Shown: positions 44,388-51,923 of the stretch, in pieces
Layout: the number at the start of each line of letters is the position of its first letter
Position numbering within the stretch: position 1 is the stretch's first letter
NCBI RefSeq assembly: GCF_000512205.2
Contig: NZ_CP006644.1
Coordinates: forward strand, 992,001 to 1,056,000
Origin: Sphingomonas sanxanigenens DSM 19645 = NX02
GTDB taxonomy: Bacteria; Pseudomonadota; Alphaproteobacteria; Sphingomonadales; Sphingomonadaceae
Reading direction: 5' to 3'
Length of the DNA stretch: 64,000 nucleotides
Notes under the pieces: generated by a model
Told to the model about the DNA's origin: nothing
What the model saw: the letters and a program-made list of their open reading frames with translations, nothing else
The model's database searches: none
Program-made: the position numbers and the translations under genes

Positions 44388-46364
44388 ATGAAGATGGAAG
44401 AGATGGATATCGTCCGGGGCCTGCTGCTCCGGCTGAAGACTGTGAAGGGGCGGAGCCCGCTGGGCACCGCGCTCGGCGAATGGGCGGGGGAGAACCGCGC
44501 CTGGCTGGGCGACCGTGGGATCCGGATCGAGCCGAAGGCGGGCAGGATCGGCTGGCGGCGGCTGGTCGCCGCGCTCGAGGCCGCTCCCCAAGGCGCGGCC
44601 GGGGTCGAACCGCCGCGCCCGCTGCGCATCGCCGCCGCGCTCGCCGAGGCGCTTCGGCTGGGCAAGGCCGATGCGCGGCTGCTCCAGCTTGCGGTCGGGC
44701 TCGACCGCGTGTCGCGCCTGTCGGATCTCGCGCGCCGCATCGCCGAGCATCATCGCGACATGCCGGTGCTGATCGCCGAGATTGCCGGGCACAGCGAACA
44801 GGGGCTGCGGATGAGCCTGCTGCTCACCCTTGGCCTGATCCGCTTCCGCCTCAGCCATCGCGGCGCGGCGGAGCTCGATCTCGGCTGGACGCTGTCGCGG
44901 CTGCTCGATCGCGGCATCACCGATCGCAGCGGGCTGATCGAGGCGATGGTCGGCCTGCGCCAGACCGCGCGGCTGGGGCTGGAGGATTTCTCCGGCGTCG
45001 GCGCCGATGCCGCACGGCTCGTGCGGCTGCTGGCGGGCGCGCTGCGCGAGGGCGCGGCGGGCGTGAACATCCTCATCCACGGCCCGCCGGGCACGGGCAA
45101 GACCGAGCTGGCCCGCACATTGGCGGCGGCGGCGGGCGCGGCCCTGTTCAGCGTGGGCGAGGCCGACGAGGATGGCGAGGAGCCCGATCGCTGGGAGCGC
45201 GCGCATGCGCTGCAGCTTGCCCACCGCGTCCTCACCGGCCGCGGCGACGCGCTGCTGCTGTTCGACGAGATGGAGGACATGATCGGCGATGCCAGCCCCG
45301 GCCCGGGGGACTGGTTCCGCGATCGCGAGGGATCGAAGATCTGGATCAACCGGCTGCTCGAAACCAACGCGGTGCCGGTGATCTGGACGACCAACGCGAT
45401 CGGCAATGTCGAACCCGCGATCCTGCGCCGGATGAGCTTCGTGCTGCATCTCGACGTGCCGACCCCGGCGGCGGCGCGGCGGATGATCGCGCGCATCGCG
45501 GCGGACGAGGCGGTGACGCTGCCGGCGGCGTTCGACCCGCTGCTGGCGGCCGCGCCGGAGGCGGCGACGGTGGCGCGCGTCGCGATGCGCGTCGGCCGGC
45601 TCTCGGGCGATGCGGAGGACATCACCGCCTCGGCGCGTTCGCTGGTGACCGCGCTGCGCGCGGGGCGCCCGGTGGCGGAGGCGGAACCGCTCGCCGATCT
45701 CGACCTGTTCGAGACCGACCTCGACGTCGCAAGCCTGCTCGGCCGGTTCGCACAGCCGGACGGGCCCAGCGACTTCTCGCTGCTGCTCACCGGGCCGCCG
45801 GGAACCGGCAAGACCGCGCTCGGCCATCATCTCGCCCACGCGATCGACCGGCCGCTGATCGTCCGCCGCGCCTCGGACCTGCTGTCCAAGTGGGTGGGCG
45901 AGACGGAGGCGCATATCGCCGGCGCGTTCCGCGAGGCGGAGCGGCGCGGCGGCGTGCTGTTGTTCGACGAGGTCGACTCGCTGCTCTACGACCGCGGCGG
46001 CGCGACGCGGAGCTGGGAGGTGACGCAGGTCAACGAACTGCTGACCTGGCTCGATCGCCACCCGCTGCCGTTCGTCGCGACCACCAACCACGCCTCGCGG
46101 CTTGACCCGGCGGCGCTCCGGCGCTTCGTGTTCAAGCTCGACCTGCGTCCGTTCGGCGCGGCGCGGGCGGCACGGGCATTCGAGCGCTTCTTCGGGATGG
46201 CGGCGCCCGCCGCGCTGGCGGAACTGACCAACCTGACGCCGGGCGACTTCGCGGTCGTGCGGCGGCAGATCCGCCACCTCGGCGTGACGGACGCGGAGGC
46301 GATCGTCGCGCGGCTGGGGGCGGAAGCCGCGCTCAAGCCGGGGGGCGGGCGGATCGGCTTCTGA
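44388..46364 (+). CDS. Tandem AAA+ ATPase
   Basis: About 658 residues (684 if the ATG at 44310 is used). After ~200 helical residues with no known motif come two AAA modules. Module 1 has Walker A GPPGTGKT (232-239) and Walker B LLLFDEMEDMI; module 2 has Walker A GPPGTGKT (469-476), Walker B VLLFDEVDSLL, pore-like SKWVGETEAHI and a second region of homology TTNHASRLDPAALRRF. Both look active. The layout recalls Cdc48-like unfoldases, but no protease, adaptor or toxin gene is next to it. The start is uncertain among 44310, 44388 and 44394. Function unknown. Confidence 0.85.
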   Translation: MKMEEMDIVRGLLLRLKTVKGRSPLGTALGEWAGENRAWLGDRGIRIEPKAGRIGWRRLVAALEAAPQGAAGVEPPRPLRIAAALAEALRLGKADARLLQLAVGLDRVSRLSDLARRIAEHHRDMPVLIAEIAGHSEQGLRMSLLLTLGLIRFRLSHRGAAELDLGWTLSRLLDRGITDRSGLIEAMVGLRQTARLGLEDFSGVGADAARLVRLLAGALREGAAGVNILIHGPPGTGKTELARTLAAAAGAALFSVGEADEDGEEPDRWERAHALQLAHRVLTGRGDALLLFDEMEDMIGDASPGPGDWFRDREGSKIWINRLLETNAVPVIWTTNAIGNVEPAILRRMSFVLHLDVPTPAAARRMIARIAADEAVTLPAAFDPLLAAAPEAATVARVAMRVGRLSGDAEDITASARSLVTALRAGRPVAEAEPLADLDLFETDLDVASLLGRFAQPDGPSDFSLLLTGPPGTGKTALGHHLAHAIDRPLIVRRASDLLSKWVGETEAHIAGAFREAERRGGVLLFDEVDSLLYDRGGATRSWEVTQVNELLTWLDRHPLPFVATTNHASRLDPAALRRFVFKLDLRPFGAARAARAFERFFGMAAPAALAELTNLTPGDFAVVRRQIRHLGVTDAEAIVARLGAEAALKPGGGRIGF

Positions 46365-46417
46365 GGGCGGGGGCGCCGCTCGTGGCCGGGTTTCCGACCG
46401 TACCCGTCATCGTCGCC

Positions 46418-46729
46418 TCATGCGCCGGTGCCGTGGTCGACCGCAACCGGATCGCAGACGAGAGCGGTGCGCTCCGCCAGGTCGGGAACCCGCGAGAGAT
46501 AATGGAGATAATGCGGCGATTGCCGGTGCGCCGCCACGGCATCGCCATCGACATAGAGTTCGTCGAGCACGTAACGGCCCGGCTGCGCCTGATCCTGCCA
46601 CACGTCCCAGCGCAGGTTGCCCGGCTCGGCCCGGCAATGGGGCGCCATATCGGTGAGCAGCGCCTGTAACGCCCCGGCCCTGTCGGGCAGCGCGGTCAGC
46701 GTCGCGGTGATCTTCACGGGGTGGGACAT
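46418..46729 (-). CDS. Antibiotic biosynthesis monooxygenase-like (YgiN type) protein
   Basis: A 103-residue ABM-domain protein, a small dimeric ferredoxin-like fold that oxidises quinols or other aromatics without cofactor. VKITATLTALPDRAGALQALLTDMAPHCRAEPGNLRWDVWQDQAQPGRYVLDELYVDGDAVAAHRQ follows the family pattern strand for strand. The start at 46729 has AAGGAG 8 nt upstream. The 270-nt gap to the divergent peptidase holds an inverted repeat, GCGTCAC (46759-46765) with GTGACGC (46773-46779). Confidence 0.88.
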   Translation of the reverse strand: MSHPVKITATLTALPDRAGALQALLTDMAPHCRAEPGNLRWDVWQDQAQPGRYVLDELYVDGDAVAAHRQSPHYLHYLSRVPDLAERTALVCDPVAVDHGTGA

Positions 46730-46999
46730 GGCGTGGCTCCTTCGAAACATCGTTTGGCGCGTCACGGGCGCGGTGACGCCCGCCGGCCGGACCGCCCGCC
46801 GGACGAAAATCGCCCACACCGTCAGCGCGGCGCGATCGAAGGCTGCGGCGAACAATCCCCCGGGGCGTGGATCCTCCCTGCGCCGGTCGAGCGAAGGGCG
46901 TGGCCGCACAATAGCAGAGGGTGGTTCCCAACGCCGGTTAAACGGCGTTATTTCGCGTAAGACGGCCGGTCGCGGCCGGCAGGGCATGAGGGGTAGGGC

Positions 47000-48091
47000 G
47001 TGATCGATTTTTCGGGGCTCCAGCAGGCAAGCACGGTGCGGGACGAATGGAAATATCCCGCCGCCGCCGCCAACCGTTCCGGCCTGCTGCAGGTGGATCA
47101 TGCGCCCGACCACAAGCTCTACTGGGAAGAATATGGCGATCCCGCGGGCGAGCCGGTGATGGTCCTGCACGGCGGGCCGGGCGGCGCCTGCGCGCCGGTG
47201 ATGGCGCGCTTCTTCGATCCCGCGCGCTATCGCGTGATCCTGTTCGACCAGCGCGGCTGCGGCAAGAGCGAGCCGACCGTGGCGGCGGCGGGGCCGGCGG
47301 TGGCGCTGACCCGCAACACCACCGACCATCTGGTGGCTGACATCCGCACGCTGCGCGACGCGCTGGGCATTAGCGGCCGCATGCATGTGTTCGGCGGCAG
47401 CTGGGGCAGCACGCTCGCGCTGGTCTATGCGATCCGCCATCCCGAGGATGTCGCGACGCTGGTGCTGCGCGGCATCTTCCTCGGTGACCGCGAGGACCTG
47501 CTCTATATGTACCAGGGCAACGCCGCGACCTATGCCGAAGCGCCGTTCTCGATCACCGCGCCGGGCAGCTATGTCGCCTATCCGGAGGCGTGGAAGCCGT
47601 TCGTCGAAACCATAGCGCCCGCCGAACGCGACGACATGATGGCCGCCTACAAGGCGATCTTCGACAGGGCGCCGCGCGACGATGCCGATCGCCTCCGCCA
47701 GCTGCAGGCGGCGACCGCCTGGTCGGTGTGGGAAGGCACCATCTCCAGCATGATTCCGCCGGCCGACGATCCCGGCAAGTTCGCCGAGGCGGCGTTCGCG
47801 CTCTCCTTCGCGCAGATCGAGGCGCATTTCTTCGCCCACGAGCTGTTCCTCGCGCCCGGCGAGATCGTGGACAATATCGGCCGCATCGCCGCGATCCCGA
47901 CGCACATCGTTCATGGCCGCTTCGACCAGGTCTGCCCGCTGACCCAGGCCTCCCGCCTGATCGAGGCGATGGCAGGCGCGGGCGCGGCCCCCGCGAGCTT
48001 CGCCATCACCAATGCCGGCCACAGCGCGATGGAGGCGCAGACGGTGCTGGCGCTGACCGCGATCATGGACGGGCTGCCGCGGCTGGGTTGA
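47000..48091 (+). CDS. pip: Proline iminopeptidase
   Basis: A 363-residue S33 peptidase that removes N-terminal proline from peptides. HGGPGGACAP is the oxyanion motif, S134 lies in GGSWGS, the acid is in HGRFDQVCP and the histidine in NAGHSAME. It starts with GTG at 47000, with GAGGGG and TAGGG in front. The N-terminal ~30 residues are a little longer than usual. It is cytoplasmic, with no signal peptide, and is convergent with the regulator at 48140. Confidence 0.93.
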   Translation: MIDFSGLQQASTVRDEWKYPAAAANRSGLLQVDHAPDHKLYWEEYGDPAGEPVMVLHGGPGGACAPVMARFFDPARYRVILFDQRGCGKSEPTVAAAGPAVALTRNTTDHLVADIRTLRDALGISGRMHVFGGSWGSTLALVYAIRHPEDVATLVLRGIFLGDREDLLYMYQGNAATYAEAPFSITAPGSYVAYPEAWKPFVETIAPAERDDMMAAYKAIFDRAPRDDADRLRQLQAATAWSVWEGTISSMIPPADDPGKFAEAAFALSFAQIEAHFFAHELFLAPGEIVDNIGRIAAIPTHIVHGRFDQVCPLTQASRLIEAMAGAGAAPASFAITNAGHSAMEAQTVLALTAIMDGLPRLG

Positions 48092-48096
48092 GAGCG

Positions 48097-48141
48097 GATC
48101 GACCTTCCTCCCGGAGCCTGGCTCGGGAAGGAAGGTCGATC
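48097..48141. terminator. Long bidirectional terminator
   Basis: GATCGACCTTCC (48097-48108) pairs perfectly with GGAAGGTCGATC (48130-48141), and the inner bases extend the stem through CCCG-AGCC/GGCT-CGGG with one bulge. It starts 6 nt after the pip stop and overlaps the final codons of the convergent regulator, so it probably serves both. Confidence 0.65.
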
Positions 48142-48973
48142 ACCATCCACCCTGCGCGCCACGGCGGCCCGCGTCCTGCCCGCCGTCGAGGTGGACGAAC
48201 AGGATGCGGCAGGGGCGGCCCGAATGGTTCGCCCAGGCATGGTCGATGCCGCGCTGGACGACGACGCTGCCGGGCTTGAGCGGCACATTGGCATCGTCCA
48301 GCATCAGCGTGATCTCGCCGTCGATCACGATGCCGAAATCGATCGCGCCGGCGGAAGGCGGCCCGGTGGGCTGCGCGCCCTGTGCGGTGGCCGGCACCGC
48401 CCGGTCCTCGACCGCATCGGGCGGCGCGCATGCGGGCGCGGGGACGGCGACATATTCGGCATGCGGCGCGAGATCGACGAAACGGATGCGCGCGCCCCGG
48501 CTTGCGGGCTGATCCTGCCCGAGGCTGCCCGGGGCGATGATCGAGACGAAGCGGGCCTGGTCGAGCGCGTGCCAGGCTGGCCGGGCCGGCTCGGTGCTCA
48601 CCGGCAGGCTCCCGCCGGGCGCGGCACCGCCGTCATTCCGGGCGGTCGGCTCCTGCATGTGGATGGGGGCGATGAAGCGATAGCCGCGCCCGGATACGGT
48701 GGCGATATAGCGGGCCGCGCCGGCATCGTCGCTGAGCGCGCGGCGCAGCGCCGCCATGTTGACCTTGAGGTTGCTCTCGTCGACGGTCGTCGTCGGCCAG
48801 GCGAAGGCGATCAGCTCATGCTTCGACACCAGCTCGCCCGGCCGCTCGACGAGCGCGATCAGCAGGTCGAGCGCCCGGCCGCCGATGCGCACGGCGGTGT
48901 CGCCCTGCAACAGCAATTGCCGTTCGGGCATCAGCCGGAACGGTCCGAAAGCGAAGATCCGCACATCACTCAT
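48140..48973 (-). CDS. Winged-helix DNA-binding / cupin fusion regulator
   Basis: A 277-residue regulator of unusual build. Residues 5-105 form an OmpR/PhoB-type winged helix: FGPFRLMPERQLLL, ALDLLIALVERPGELVSKHELIAFAWP, ESNLKVNMAALRRAL and RYIATVSGRGYRFIAP. There is no receiver and no membrane helix. Residues ~160-262 read as a cupin: DLAPHAEYVAVP, IDFGIVIDGEITLMLDDANVPLKPGSVVVQRGIDHAWANHS. The cupin would sense a small ligand or metal. The target is unknown; the neighbouring receiver gene or peptidase are candidates. The start at 48973 has GAGG 6 nt upstream. Confidence 0.82.
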   Translation of the reverse strand: MSDVRIFAFGPFRLMPERQLLLQGDTAVRIGGRALDLLIALVERPGELVSKHELIAFAWPTTTVDESNLKVNMAALRRALSDDAGAARYIATVSGRGYRFIAPIHMQEPTARNDGGAAPGGSLPVSTEPARPAWHALDQARFVSIIAPGSLGQDQPASRGARIRFVDLAPHAEYVAVPAPACAPPDAVEDRAVPATAQGAQPTGPPSAGAIDFGIVIDGEITLMLDDANVPLKPGSVVVQRGIDHAWANHSGRPCRILFVHLDGGQDAGRRGAQGGW

Positions 48974-49017
48974 ACATGCCTCGCACTTCTCCCGGGCGCC
49001 GCCGCCCCCGCGCCGGT

Positions 49018-49395
49018 TCAGGGTGAATTGCGATCCGTCGCCGCCTTCAGCAGGGCGAGCAGATCGGCCTCGTGGATGGGTTTGTTGAGAAAGCCGATCG
49101 CACCCGCCGCAAGCGACTGGTCGCGCATCTGGTCGTCTCCGAATGCGGTGACGACGATCGTCGGGATGCTATGGCCGTCATGCGCCAGCTGCCGCAGCAA
49201 CTGCAGGCCGGACATGCCGCCCAGCTTCATGTCGGTGATCAGGCAGGAAAGCTGGAGCAGCGCGGAGGATTGCAGGAATTCCTCCGCCGAAGCGAACAAC
49301 AGCACCGTGTAGCCGATCGATTGCAACAGCCCCTCCAGCGCCTCGCGCACGAAGGGATCGTCATCGATGCACGCGATTGTCGGCTTCGTCGGCAA
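49018..49395 (-). CDS. Stand-alone response-regulator receiver
   Basis: A 125-residue single-domain receiver. The acid pocket is IDDD (10-13), the phosphorylated aspartate is D55 (LITDMKLGG), and the conserved T and K lie in VVTAFGD and NKPIHEADLL. There is no output domain, so it may act by protein contact or as a phosphate sink. It starts with TTG at 49395; GAGG lies 8 nt upstream and no other start gives the full receiver. It is near a TonB receptor and a histidine kinase/regulator pair. Confidence 0.88.
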   Translation of the reverse strand: MPTKPTIACIDDDPFVREALEGLLQSIGYTVLLFASAEEFLQSSALLQLSCLITDMKLGGMSGLQLLRQLAHDGHSIPTIVVTAFGDDQMRDQSLAAGAIGFLNKPIHEADLLALLKAATDRNSP

Positions 49396-49498
49396 GGTTC
49401 AGCCTCTCTCGCTGGCCCGGGACCAAGGCATAGCGGGCGGGCGGGCCGGGCTTCAATTTCCCACTTGGTCTCGCGGAATGGGATGGAGGTCTTGCACA

Positions 49499-49516
49499 GC
49501 TCGACTTTGGTCGAGC
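49499..49516. promoter_or_regulatory. Inverted repeat upstream of the receiver gene
   Basis: GCTCGAC-TTTG-GTCGAGC, perfect 7-bp arms, 104 nt before the receiver start. The core TCGACTTTGGTCGA closely matches TCGACCTTGGTCGA at 51779 before the histidine kinase, so both may bind the same regulator. Confidence 0.5.
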
Positions 49517-49544
49517 GGAGGGGCGAAACACGGCCGCCAATCCG

Positions 49545-51650
49545 CTAATTCGCCACCCGCACCTCGATCCCATAGGTCCGCGGCGGCGTGATCGTGGCGC
49601 GGGGCTCGCCCAGCACCACGAAGGCATGGCCGATATAGCGCTCGTTGGTCAGGTTCTTGCCGAACAGCGCGACCGACCAGCGCCGGTCGGGCGCGGTGAA
49701 GGCGATGCGGGCGTTGAACAGGTTGGTCGGCGCGCGGGAGAACAGCCGGTTCTCGCCGGGCTGGTGATAGATCCGGCTCATATATTCATATTCGCCGCGC
49801 AGCATGAGTTCGCCGCGGTCGCCAAGCGCGAAGCCGTTCTGCAGGCCCAGGCCGATCTTCACATCGGGCGCGCGATTGAGCCGGTCGCCCGAATAATCGA
49901 CCAGCGACACCGGATCGACGAAGCGGTCGTAGCGCGCATCGAGCAGCGCCGCGACGGCGTTGATCTGGAAACGCCCCACCGGATGCGCGGTAAGTTCGAA
50001 CTCGAACCCGTCGATGCTGGCGGTCGCCGCGTTGCGCACGACGAGGAAGCCGAGATCGTCGGCGGTGCGCACCTGCAGATTCTTGTAGTCGTAATGGAAG
50101 GCGGTGGCGGAGACGCGCAACCGGCCGTCCAGCCAATCCCCCTTGGCCCCGGCCTCGAACGCCTCCAGCGCCTCGGGCGCGAAGATGTTGGGCAGCGGCG
50201 TGGTGATCAGGCTGACGGAGGTCGATCCGCCGCTTTTGAAGCCTTCCGAATAGCTGGCGTAGAGCAGCAGCCGGTCGTTGGGGCGATAGTCGACAGCGAT
50301 GCGCGGTGACAGGTCGGACCAGCGCGTCTTCTGGCGCGATCGGGGAAAGGAGGTGAAGATCGGCGGGATGTCGACGGTGAATTGCTGGAGAAAGGTGAAG
50401 GTCTTGGTCTCGCGGCTCCAGCGCAGCCCCGCGGAGAGGCTCAGCCGGTCGGTGATGCGGTAGCTCGCCTGGCCGAAGGCGGCGACGGCGCGCGTCCGGT
50501 TGGACGCATCGATGTGCTGCGTGGTCGGCAGCGGCAGGCCGAGGATCGTGGTGAAATCGAGGTAGATCGGGCTGAACGTGTCCGCATCCTCGCGGAAATG
50601 ATAGAGTCCGGCCAGCCATTGCAGCCGGCCGCCGCCGGCCGAACTGGCGCGCACTTCCTGGCTGAACTGCGCGGTCTCGTCATATTGGCCGAAATGCACC
50701 AGCCTCCGGGCGCTGGCATCGGTATCGATCAGGTTGGCGAGCTTCGCCTCGCGATAGCCGGTGATCGCGGTCAGCCGGACCGAGCCGAGATCGAGCGTGG
50801 TATCGAGCGACAGCCCCCAATAGTCGCGATCCTCGCGCGGGTTCGCATCCAGCGCGATGCGCCTGGGATCGAAATCGGGGGCGGCGCTGTTGTGGACCAC
50901 CACGGGCATGTCGTGATAGCCGCGATCGGCGTTGAGCTGCACGTCGAGCCGGTCGTCGGGCTGCCAGCGCAGCGCGCCGCGGATCGCGAAGCTGCGCTCG
51001 GGATCGAGATCGTCGCCGGTGGGCAAGCGCCGCGTATAGCCGTCATGGCGGCTCGCCGAGATCGCGATCTTGCCCGAAAGCGTGGGGCCGAGCGGCGCCA
51101 TCGCCAGCGCCTGCGCGCCCCAGGCGTCATAATTGCCATAGCGGGCGGCCGCCTCCACCACCACGTCGCGCCCCGGCCGCCGGGTGATGACGTTGATCGC
51201 GCCGCCGGTGGCGTTGCGGCCGTAGAGCGTGCCCTGCGGCCCGCGCAGCACCTCGATCCGCTCGACGTCGACGAGATCGAACAGGTTCATATAGGGCCGC
51301 GCGAGATAGACGCCGTCGAGATAGACCGCGATCGGCGCGTCCGCGCCGATCCCCAGATCGTTCTGGCCGACGCCGCGGATCGAAATCGGCACCGCGCCCT
51401 GGCCCTCGCCGGTGCCGATCGTCAGCCCGGGCGTGAAGGTCACGATATCGCGCAGGTCGCGCGTGCCGCTCCGCTCCATCTGCTCGGCGGTGTAGGCGGA
51501 AATGGCGAGCGGCGTATCCTGCAGCCGGGTTTCCTGCCGCGTCGCCGTGACGATGATGTCACCGTCGCCGGGTGCGGGCGTTTGCGCCAGCGCAGGTGCA
51601 GCCGCGCCGAGCGCCGTCACGCCGATCATCCACCGTTGCCCCGGTCCCAT
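49545..51650 (-). CDS. TonB-dependent outer membrane receptor
   Basis: A 701-residue receptor from the ATG at 51650 (51629 and 51686 are other options). Signal peptide ends PALAQT; TonB box GDIIVTATRQETRLQDTPLAISAY; plug ADAPIAVYLDGVYLARPYMNLFDLVDVERIEVLRGPQGTLYGRNATGGAINVITRRPG. The barrel ends in RTYGIEVRVAN. It lies between a receiver gene and a divergent histidine kinase, with palindromes in both flanks, so it is probably a target of that two-component system. Ligand unknown. Confidence 0.92.
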   Translation of the reverse strand: MGPGQRWMIGVTALGAAAPALAQTPAPGDGDIIVTATRQETRLQDTPLAISAYTAEQMERSGTRDLRDIVTFTPGLTIGTGEGQGAVPISIRGVGQNDLGIGADAPIAVYLDGVYLARPYMNLFDLVDVERIEVLRGPQGTLYGRNATGGAINVITRRPGRDVVVEAAARYGNYDAWGAQALAMAPLGPTLSGKIAISASRHDGYTRRLPTGDDLDPERSFAIRGALRWQPDDRLDVQLNADRGYHDMPVVVHNSAAPDFDPRRIALDANPREDRDYWGLSLDTTLDLGSVRLTAITGYREAKLANLIDTDASARRLVHFGQYDETAQFSQEVRASSAGGGRLQWLAGLYHFREDADTFSPIYLDFTTILGLPLPTTQHIDASNRTRAVAAFGQASYRITDRLSLSAGLRWSRETKTFTFLQQFTVDIPPIFTSFPRSRQKTRWSDLSPRIAVDYRPNDRLLLYASYSEGFKSGGSTSVSLITTPLPNIFAPEALEAFEAGAKGDWLDGRLRVSATAFHYDYKNLQVRTADDLGFLVVRNAATASIDGFEFELTAHPVGRFQINAVAALLDARYDRFVDPVSLVDYSGDRLNRAPDVKIGLGLQNGFALGDRGELMLRGEYEYMSRIYHQPGENRLFSRAPTNLFNARIAFTAPDRRWSVALFGKNLTNERYIGHAFVVLGEPRATITPPRTYGIEVRVAN

Positions 51651-51732
51651 ATCCTGCCCCCGATACTGGATGTCCTGTGGTCGCAAGGCCGCCGTGCCCC
51701 CGCAGCGGGCTATCGCGATCGGGAAATCCGCT

Positions 51733-51745
51733 CAAATCCGATTTG
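51733..51745. promoter_or_regulatory. CAAATC-C-GATTTG palindrome
   Basis: A perfect 6-bp-arm dyad with a single central base, 83 nt upstream of the TonB receptor start in the divergent gap 51651-51923. AT-rich in a GC-rich setting, so a plausible protein-binding site. Confidence 0.45.
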
Positions 51746-51778
51746 GTCGCGCGCGCGTCGCTGATGGTCGTGCGCCGA

Positions 51779-51792
51779 TCGACCTTGGTCGA
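51779..51792. promoter_or_regulatory. TCGACC-TT-GGTCGA palindrome
   Basis: Perfect 6-bp arms with a TT centre, 132 nt before the histidine kinase start. Matches the site at 49499-49516 in all but one base of its core. Confidence 0.5.
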
Positions 51793-51923
51793 GGTGGATG
51801 ACGGCGCGGCCGCGGATTAGGCTGTGGAACGCGGGGGCGCGCGTCGCGGCTGGCGGCGTGCGCATGGATCGGGCATCGTCGATCGGCCGATGACGTCGAC
51901 ACCTGACAGGGACGGGGGCCGTT

